64,000 nt of DNA from Arthrobacter endolithicus (lineage in GTDB: Bacteria > Actinomycetota > Actinomycetes > Actinomycetales > Micrococcaceae): contig NZ_JAPNLH010000009.1 in NCBI RefSeq assembly GCF_026627425.1, forward strand, positions 62,001-126,000, written 5' to 3'. The notes under the pieces were generated by a model, which had not been told where the DNA came from, did not search any database, and worked only from the letters and a program-made list of their open reading frames with translations. Made by a program: the position numbers and the translations under genes. Positions 58,686-64,000 of this stretch are shown piece by piece; within the stretch, counting starts at the first letter, position 1, and each line of letters starts with the position of its first letter.

Positions 58686-59408
58686 TCAGCTGACGTCTAC
58701 CCATGTTGTGGTGCCGAAGGTCGGCTCTGCCGTGCCAGCAGACAACGCCGCGACGAGTTGCCGGGCGGCGGCGATGGCTTCTGGTGTGTCTTTCAGAGCC
58801 ACTTCCAGCTGGACACCCGCGGGACCGTAATTGCTCCCGCGAAGCGTCATTCCAGCCGCGCGTAGCCCATGCTCCAGCCGGCCTGCTTCGGCGTGGATGA
58901 CGGTCACGGTGAACAGACGTAGCCGTTGTCGGCGTACCAGAACGGCGGCGTCCAGCGCCAGGGAAACGGACGATGAGTACGCCCGGACCAGGCCGCCGGC
59001 GCCGAGCAACACCCCGCCAAAATACCTGACGACGACGGCACACACGTCACTGAGGTCAGCGGCGGCGCCGCTGGCGCCCGTCCTGCGGGCTGCATGCCTG
59101 CGCAGCACCTCAAGCATCGGCGCGCCGGCAGTTCCGGACGGCTCGCCGTCGTCGTGAGCGCGCTGAATGTTCCGGTCCGGACCCAATATCAGCGCCGAAC
59201 AATGGTGGCGGGCGTCGCGGAATTCCCTGCGCACGGAGCCCAGCACGTCAGCGGCCGCTTCTTCGGTCCCGACGCGGCGTAGCACAGTGATGAAGCGGGA
59301 GCGTTTGATTTCGAGTTCATGCCGGAATTCCCTGCCCGCGACGGGAACAGTGTATTCCGCCACTGCGCCCGTACCGTCGAACGGCTGCGCACTGGCGGGA
59401 AGGCTCAC
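58686..59408 (-). CDS. yigZ: YigZ/IMPACT-family protein
   Basis: 240 residues with a GTG start at 59408 preceded by TAAGCT (minus strand) 6 nt away. Family motifs: HELEIKRSRFITVLRRVGTE, ARHHCSALILGPDRNIQRAH, DDGEPSGTAGAPMLEVLRRH, CAVVVRYFGGVLLGAGGLVRAYSS. Members bind nucleic acid or ribosomes; their exact role in bacteria is unsettled. Divergent from coaE; the two -10 boxes overlap. Confidence 0.9.
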   Translation of the reverse strand: MSLPASAQPFDGTGAVAEYTVPVAGREFRHELEIKRSRFITVLRRVGTEEAAADVLGSVRREFRDARHHCSALILGPDRNIQRAHDDGEPSGTAGAPMLEVLRRHAARRTGASGAAADLSDVCAVVVRYFGGVLLGAGGLVRAYSSSVSLALDAAVLVRRQRLRLFTVTVIHAEAGRLEHGLRAAGMTLRGSNYGPAGVQLEVALKDTPEAIAAARQLVAALSAGTAEPTFGTTTWVDVS

Positions 59409-59414
59409 CGGATC

Positions 59415-59424
59415 AGCTTAGTGT
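59415..59424. promoter_or_regulatory. Overlapping divergent -10 boxes of yigZ and coaE
   Basis: Plus strand TAGTGT (59419-59424) is 6 nt before the coaE ATG (59431). Minus strand TAAGCT (59415-59420) is 6 nt before the yigZ GTG (59408). The two boxes share two bases, so both leaderless promoters may exclude each other. Confidence 0.5.
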
Positions 59425-59430
59425 GTAGGT

Positions 59431-60663
59431 ATGCTCAAAATAGGCCTGACCGGCGGGATTGCCAGCGGAAAGTCACTGTCGGCACGGTATCTGCAAAGTC
59501 TTGGTGCAGTCCTGATCGATGCGGATGAGCTGGCCCGAGCGGTGGTGGCGCCGGGCAGCAAGGGTCTGGCGGCGGTGGTGCAGCGGTTTGGTCCAGGGGT
59601 TCTTGGGCCAGACGGTGCGCTCTACCGGGCAGCGCTGGGAGCGCTGATTTTTGCCGATTCCTCAGAGCGCGATGCCTTGAACGCCATCATCCATCCGCTG
59701 GTCCGCGCCCGTGCCGCAGAATTAGTGCAGGCCGCCGCTGCGGACGACGATAATGCGGTCGTGGTGCAGGACATTCCCTTGCTGGTGGAGACGGGCCAGG
59801 GCAGCTCATTCCACCTGGTGCTGGTGGTGGATGCGCCGGTGGAACTGCAGATTGCGCGCATCGTGGCGCACCGCGGGCTCAACGAAGCGGATGCTGCGGC
59901 GCGGATTGCTGCGCAGGCCCCGCGCGGGGACCGGCTGGCCGCGGCCGACGCCGTCATCGATAACAGCGGGACCGTCGAAGGGACGCTTCGCCAGATGGAT
60001 CGATTGTGGGAGCAACGGCTGCTGCCCTTCGTGGACAACCTAAGGCACGGCAGGGTAGCGGGACGGGCCGGACCGGCAGTATTGGTACCGCCGAATCCGC
60101 TATGGCAAACCCAAGCGGCCAGACTCTCCGCACGGATTGCCGCGGCCGCCCCGGGGGAGGTGCTGGCCGTGGACCACATTGGTTCCACCGCGGTGCCCGG
60201 CCTTCCCGCGAAGGATGTCCTGGATCTGCAGGTCCGGGTCCGTTCGCTGGCAGCGGCGGACCGGTTGGCTCCGGCTCTGGCTGCTGCCGGCTTTCCGCGG
60301 CTGCCCGGGGTCTTGCACGATACCCCGCATGCCCCGTTCCTTGATCTGGCGCAGTGGCAAAAGCGGTTGCATGCTTCTGCAGACCCGGGGCGCGCGGCGA
60401 ATGTCCATGTCAGAGTGGAGGGATCCGCCGGCGCACTTTTCGCGCTGGCCTTTCGTGATTGGCTGCGGGCAGAGCCCGCGGCCTGTGCCGAGTATCTGAG
60501 CATCAAACGAGGTGCAGCAGCACAGCACAGTGCTGATCTGGGAACCGGCGGCTATGCCGTAGCGAAGGAACCGTGGTTCAGGGACGTTGCCTTCCCGGCA
60601 GTATCACGCTGGACAGCCGCTATGGAATGGACTCCGCCCTTGGACCACTTCCCGCTGCCGTAG
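59431..60663 (+). CDS. coaE: Dephospho-CoA kinase fused to GrpB domain
   Basis: 410 residues. N-terminal CoaE (about 1-200): P-loop IGLTGGIASGKS, DADELARAVV, VVQDIPLLVETG, APRGDRLAAADAVIDNSG; performs the last step of CoA synthesis. C-terminal GrpB/UPF0157 domain (about 215-400): VDHIGSTAVPGLPAKDVLDL, LHDTPHAPFLDLAQWQKRLH, LAFRDWLRAEPAACAEYLSI. The same fusion is known in Mycobacterium CoaE. The added domain belongs to the nucleotidyltransferase superfamily by fold. Leaderless promoter. Confidence 0.95.
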   Translation: MLKIGLTGGIASGKSLSARYLQSLGAVLIDADELARAVVAPGSKGLAAVVQRFGPGVLGPDGALYRAALGALIFADSSERDALNAIIHPLVRARAAELVQAAAADDDNAVVVQDIPLLVETGQGSSFHLVLVVDAPVELQIARIVAHRGLNEADAAARIAAQAPRGDRLAAADAVIDNSGTVEGTLRQMDRLWEQRLLPFVDNLRHGRVAGRAGPAVLVPPNPLWQTQAARLSARIAAAAPGEVLAVDHIGSTAVPGLPAKDVLDLQVRVRSLAAADRLAPALAAAGFPRLPGVLHDTPHAPFLDLAQWQKRLHASADPGRAANVHVRVEGSAGALFALAFRDWLRAEPAACAEYLSIKRGAAAQHSADLGTGGYAVAKEPWFRDVAFPAVSRWTAAMEWTPPLDHFPLP

Positions 60664-60696
60664 CGGGGTACGTGTCCACGTGTCCGAAGTTGAAAA

Positions 60697-60726
60697 GAGC
60701 CGTCGCTGCGGATGCAGCGGCGGCTC
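60697..60726. terminator. Bidirectional terminator between coaE and DUF4190-like gene
   Basis: GAGCCGTCGCTGC (60697-60709) and GCAGCGGCGGCTC (60714-60726) form a 13-bp stem with a 4-nt loop, flanked by AAAA on the left and TTT on the right. It serves convergent genes. Confidence 0.85.
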
Positions 60727-60753
60727 CTTTCGGTCCCTGATCAGTTCCAGGGC

Positions 60754-61245
60754 CTATTGCTTCACAGCGGGGCAGGCCTGCTGCACACCGTTGAATACGA
60801 AGGTGGGCTGCCCGTTGCCGCAGGCATCTTGAAGTTCGTTGGTCAGGTTCACCAGCGCAATCGCGACGATGATGATTCCGGCGATCCACAGCACCGAGAC
60901 AATGATGCTGACAAAGATTCCTACCTTGGCCGGGGTATTCTTGAAACCCGCGGCCTTGGACTTCTGAAGCGCAATGATGCTGACGACGAGGCCGGCGATG
61001 CTGATCAGGAAGGCCAAGACCAGGCCGATGATGCCGAGCGTTTTGCCCGGATCCTGCACGGTGGCGCCCTGGTAGCTTTGTTGTGGCTGCTGGCCGTAGG
61101 GAGCCGGCGGCTGGGCGCCGTAGGCAGGCGGGGCCGCTTGCTGGTAGGGGGGCGGAGCAAACTGACCGAAGGCCGGAGTTGGCTGATCGGACTTCGCGGA
61201 CTCCTGGCCGTAGGGTGTGGGCTGCTGCGGATTGCTGTCAGTCAT
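60754..61245 (-). CDS. Pro/Gln-rich membrane protein, DUF4190-like
   Basis: 163 residues from ATG 61245 (MTDSNPQQPTPYGQ), with GAGGATATT just upstream. The N-terminal 70 residues are Pro/Gln/Tyr/Gly-rich; two hydrophobic helices (LGIIGLVLAFLISIAGLVVS, VGIFVSIIVSVLWIAGIIIV) follow, joined by SIIALQKSKAAGFKNTPAKV, which matches the DUF4190 arrangement. A short extracytoplasmic C-terminus has two Cys (CGNGQPTFVFNGVQQACP). Function unknown. Confidence 0.82.
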   Translation of the reverse strand: MTDSNPQQPTPYGQESAKSDQPTPAFGQFAPPPYQQAAPPAYGAQPPAPYGQQPQQSYQGATVQDPGKTLGIIGLVLAFLISIAGLVVSIIALQKSKAAGFKNTPAKVGIFVSIIVSVLWIAGIIIVAIALVNLTNELQDACGNGQPTFVFNGVQQACPAVKQ

Positions 61246-61384
61246 AATATCCTCTGTCTTAGGTGCCGAGCAGATACGGGTGGTTCCCCGGCCATTCTTC
61301 CACCCAACCAGCGTACCGGGCTGGGGACAACGGAGTTCCACCGCTGCGGCACCCGTATGCCTTACCCGTGTCGGTGGCACGCGG

Positions 61385-61390
61385 TAGCGT
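61385..61390 (+). promoter_or_regulatory. Putative -10 box for leaderless uvrB mRNA
   Basis: TAGCGT lies 6 nt before the uvrB ATG (61397). The intervening TAGGGT could be a second -10-like sequence but is too close to the ATG to act. Confidence 0.45.
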
Positions 61391-61396
61391 TAGGGT

Positions 61397-63484
61397 ATGA
61401 GTCTTGCGCAGGAAATCAACCGTATTGTGGCACCCTTTGAAGTCATTAGCGACTATCAGCCGGCGGGCGATCAGCCTGCTGCGATCAAGGAACTGACGGA
61501 GCGGATCAACAACGGCGAGAAGGATGTTGTCCTCTTGGGCGCCACGGGAACCGGTAAATCGGCGACGACGGCGTGGCTGATCGAACAGGTCCAGCGGCCC
61601 ACGCTGGTGATGGTGCAAAACAAAACGCTGGCCGCGCAGTTAGCGAACGAGTTCCGCGAGCTGCTGCCGAACAACGCCGTAGAATACTTTGTTTCGTATT
61701 ACGACTACTACCAGCCGGAAGCGTACGTTCCGCAGACGGACACTTTTATCGAGAAGGATTCTTCGGTCAACGAAGAGGTTGAGCGGCTGCGGCACTCGGC
61801 AACCAACACCCTGCTGACCCGCCGGGATGTGATTGTGGTGGCCACCGTCTCCTGCATCTATGGACTGGGTACGCCGGAGGAGTACGTGGCCGGCATGGTG
61901 ACTTTGCGTCGCGGTGCCGAGATGAGTAGGGACAATCTGCTGCGAAAGTTTGTCAGCATGCAGTACGCGCGCAATGACATCGATTTCCACCGAGGCACAT
62001 TCCGGGTGCGCGGGGACACGGTGGAAATTATCCCTATGTATGAGGAACAAGCAATTCGGATCGAGTTCTTCGGCGACGAGATTGAAAAGATCTACACCCT
62101 GCACCCGTTGACCGGCGAGGTCATCCGCGAAGAGACCGAAATGTATGTTTTTCCGGCCTCGCATTATGTTGCCGGCCCGGAGCGGATGAATCGTGCTGTT
62201 AAGCAGATCGAGGATGAGCTGGCCGTACGGCTCCAGGAGCTGGAGGGGCAAAACAAACTGCTGGAAGCCCAGCGGCTGCGCATCAGGACCACCTACGATC
62301 TGGAAATGATGCAGGAGATGGGGTTCTGCAACGGCATTGAGAACTATTCGCGGCACATTGATGGACGCGGCTCCGGGACCGCCCCGCACTGCCTGCTGGA
62401 TTACTTCCCGGACGATTTCCTGCTGGTCATCGATGAATCGCACGTCACGGTCCCGCAGATTGGGGCGATGTATGAGGGGGACATGTCGCGGAAGCGCACA
62501 TTGGTGGATCACGGATTCCGGCTGCCCTCGGCAATGGACAACCGGCCGCTGAAATGGGACGAATTCCTCGAACGGGTGGGCCAGACGGTCTACCTGTCCG
62601 CGACGCCGGGCAAGTACGAGCTGGCCAAGGCGGACGGTACGGTGCAGCAAATCATTCGCCCCACCGGACTGATCGATCCGGAAATCATCGTTAAACCCAG
62701 CAAGGGACAGATTGATGATCTGCTGGCCGAGATCCGGGTCCGGGTGGAGCGGAACGAGCGTGTTCTGGTCACTACGCTGACCAAGCGGATGTCTGAGGAC
62801 CTCACCGAGTATCTCCTGGGACACGGCGTCAAGGTCCAATACCTGCACTCCGACGTGGATACGTTGCGGCGCGTTGAACTGTTGCGCGAACTCCGGATGG
62901 GCACCTTCGACGTGCTGGTGGGAATTAACCTCCTCCGCGAGGGCCTGGACCTGCCGGAAGTGTCCCTGGTGAGCATTCTGGATGCGGACAAGGAAGGCTT
63001 CCTGCGCTCCGCCACCTCGCTGATCCAGACCATTGGGCGTGCAGCCCGGAATGTCTCGGGTCAGGTGCACATGTATGCGGACCGGATCACGGACTCGATG
63101 GCCAAAGCCATCGATGAAACGAACCGCCGGCGCGTTATTCAGGTCGAGTACAACACGGAGCACGGGATAGATCCGACGCCGCTGCGGAAGCGGATCGCGG
63201 ACATCACGGACACGTTGAACCGTGAGGATGCCGATACCAGAGAACTGCTGGAGGCTGCGGGTAAGGGACGCGGCAAAGCGCGCGGTAAAGCACCGGTCCC
63301 GGTCCGCCACGATGGACTTGCTGCCGTGCCGGCCGAGAACCTGCTGGATCTTATATCTCAGCTGACGGAACAGATGCATTCCGCGGCCGCGGATCTGCAC
63401 TTTGAACTGGCGGCCAGACTGCGTGACGAGGTGGGGGACTTGAAAAAGGAACTGCGTCAGATGCAGTCCGCCGGGCACGCCTAG
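61397..63484 (+). CDS. uvrB: Excinuclease ABC subunit B
   Basis: 695 residues. Walker [12 protein letters not shown] (about 47-57), the beta-hairpin region [17 protein letters not shown], helicase motif [13 protein letters not shown], motif VI region [14 protein letters not shown], and a C-terminal UVR motif [20 protein letters not shown] that binds UvrC. It loads onto damaged DNA with UvrA and directs incision. Its length is normal for the family. Confidence 0.97.
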   Translation: MSLAQEINRIVAPFEVISDYQPAGDQPAAIKELTERINNGEKDVVLLGATGTGKSATTAWLIEQVQRPTLVMVQNKTLAAQLANEFRELLPNNAVEYFVSYYDYYQPEAYVPQTDTFIEKDSSVNEEVERLRHSATNTLLTRRDVIVVATVSCIYGLGTPEEYVAGMVTLRRGAEMSRDNLLRKFVSMQYARNDIDFHRGTFRVRGDTVEIIPMYEEQAIRIEFFGDEIEKIYTLHPLTGEVIREETEMYVFPASHYVAGPERMNRAVKQIEDELAVRLQELEGQNKLLEAQRLRIRTTYDLEMMQEMGFCNGIENYSRHIDGRGSGTAPHCLLDYFPDDFLLVIDESHVTVPQIGAMYEGDMSRKRTLVDHGFRLPSAMDNRPLKWDEFLERVGQTVYLSATPGKYELAKADGTVQQIIRPTGLIDPEIIVKPSKGQIDDLLAEIRVRVERNERVLVTTLTKRMSEDLTEYLLGHGVKVQYLHSDVDTLRRVELLRELRMGTFDVLVGINLLREGLDLPEVSLVSILDADKEGFLRSATSLIQTIGRAARNVSGQVHMYADRITDSMAKAIDETNRRRVIQVEYNTEHGIDPTPLRKRIADITDTLNREDADTRELLEAAGKGRGKARGKAPVPVRHDGLAAVPAENLLDLISQLTEQMHSAAADLHFELAARLRDEVGDLKKELRQMQSAGHA

Positions 63485-63504
63485 GCCTGCCCCGCTGCGG
63501 CCGG

Positions 63505-64000
63505 CTACAGTCCTCGGCACATCCCCAATAACCGGGCGAAGATTTCTTCGCCGTCTTCGGTGATGCCGTCATGATGGTAGTCGGCTGTTTCCCAGGCCTG
63601 TAGTCCGCGCACGGCGGCAGCCGTCTCCATCGACAGATCATGATCAACATAGATGTCGTCGAGATACACGGCCGCGGCCACCGGCACGGAGTTCCGGGCC
63701 AGCTGGGTCGGATCATACAGCGGAGGCCAAGCTGGCCGGGCGGCCAGCAGCTCCGCCACGTCCGCCAGCGGCACGAGCGCCGGGTCCTGGTCGAAGTACC
63801 AGGGGTAGACCATTTCACCGGTCAGCAGCGGCGCCTCGCCGCCCGGCTGGAAGTCAGGGTATTGGTCCAGCACCCGCCACGCGGCCCAGTTGGTGGCCCC
63901 GCCCTGGGCGTAGATCGACTCGTGCAGCAGCGCATAGAGCGGGTTCGAACTGCGGCTGACCTGGGATCCTACCTGGGCCATGAACACATCCGACAGGCGC
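63505..64000 (-). CDS. Proline iminopeptidase-like hydrolase, C-terminal part
   Basis: The frame runs from beyond the right edge of the window to the stop at 63505; the N-terminal part and nucleophile are outside. Visible: MAQVGSQVSRSSNPLYALLH, ESIYAQGGATNWAAWRVLDQ, LTGEMVYPWYFDQDPAL, and the acid/His region VYLDDIYVDHDLSMETAAAV with AWETADYHHDGITEDGEEIF. This pattern fits peptidase family S33 (proline iminopeptidase) C-termini. Convergent with uvrB. Confidence 0.82.
   Translation of the reverse strand, partial: RLSDVFMAQVGSQVSRSSNPLYALLHESIYAQGGATNWAAWRVLDQYPDFQPGGEAPLLTGEMVYPWYFDQDPALVPLADVAELLAARPAWPPLYDPTQLARNSVPVAAAVYLDDIYVDHDLSMETAAAVRGLQAWETADYHHDGITEDGEEIFARLLGMCRGL

Noticed and set aside
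61640-63520. Very long open frame (626 codons) on the minus strand
   Set aside because: It is entirely antisense to uvrB, shows no domain, and is explained by high GC codon usage of the true gene.
1-64000. tRNA, rRNA or prophage
   Set aside because: No cloverleaf-like sequences, ribosomal RNA or phage structural genes were recognised in any intergenic region by eye.

Overview
This 64-kb window is high-GC, gene-dense DNA that reads as an actinobacterial chromosome, most likely of the Micrococcaceae (Arthrobacter and relatives). Supporting signs are the polA / rpsA / coaE-GrpB fusion / uvrB block at the right end, the CoaE fused to a GrpB domain, many GTG/TTG starts, 4-bp ATGA or GTGA gene overlaps, and several genes whose -10 box lies only 6-8 nt before the start codon (leaderless mRNAs). 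These assignments come from recognising protein families by eye; no database search was run.

Layout. 1-5.1 kb: end of a membrane protein, acylphosphatase, an OmpR-type two-component system, then a minus-strand stress-type cluster (PRC-barrel/DUF2382 protein, membrane protein, a DUF6480-like protein). 5.3-8.9 kb: a secreted AMIN-like protein, a fluoride (crcB-type) riboswitch in front of a usp-crcB-crcB operon, and a nitronate monooxygenase. 9-22 kb: two DHA2-type MFS exporters (one divergent from a TetR regulator with paired operator-like palindromes), a HhH-GPD DNA glycosylase-like protein, an ABC exporter plus MarR regulator with a perfect 16-bp palindrome upstream, Nudix, Tex, NDH-2 and a methyltransferase.

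22-35 kb: a surface-glycan region. It holds genes for the nucleotide-activated heptose pathway (GmhA-like isomerase, GmhB-like phosphatase, two HldE-like kinase/nucleotidyltransferases), three family-9 (heptosyltransferase-like) and two further glycosyltransferases, an aldehyde dehydrogenase and an SDR. A six-gene minus-strand operon with ATGA overlaps forms the core. In a Gram-positive lineage without LPS this suggests a heptose-containing surface glycan or glycolipid. A decayed poxB remnant follows.

35-42 kb: PRC-like protein, phospholipase-D/cardiolipin-synthase protein, SDR, DUF1508 protein, small membrane and coiled-coil proteins, tandem repeats, and an alanine-aminotransferase-like enzyme. 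42.2-48.9 kb: a cation diffusion facilitator (CDF) gene cut in two by a 5.8-kb element with Tn3-family-like terminal inverted repeats and a near-perfect 5-bp target duplication. Removing the element and one duplication copy restores the CDF reading frame. The element has no visible transposase of its own; it carries an IS110 remnant, several decayed genes, and two intact oxidoreductases (PanE-like and SDR).

49-64 kb: phosphate transporter pit operon, PaaI thioesterase, polA, FetB-like permease, Eis-like acetyltransferase, rpsA with a structured leader, YigZ, coaE, a DUF4190-like membrane protein, uvrB and the C-terminal part of a proline iminopeptidase-like hydrolase. No tRNA, rRNA, CRISPR array or prophage was seen.
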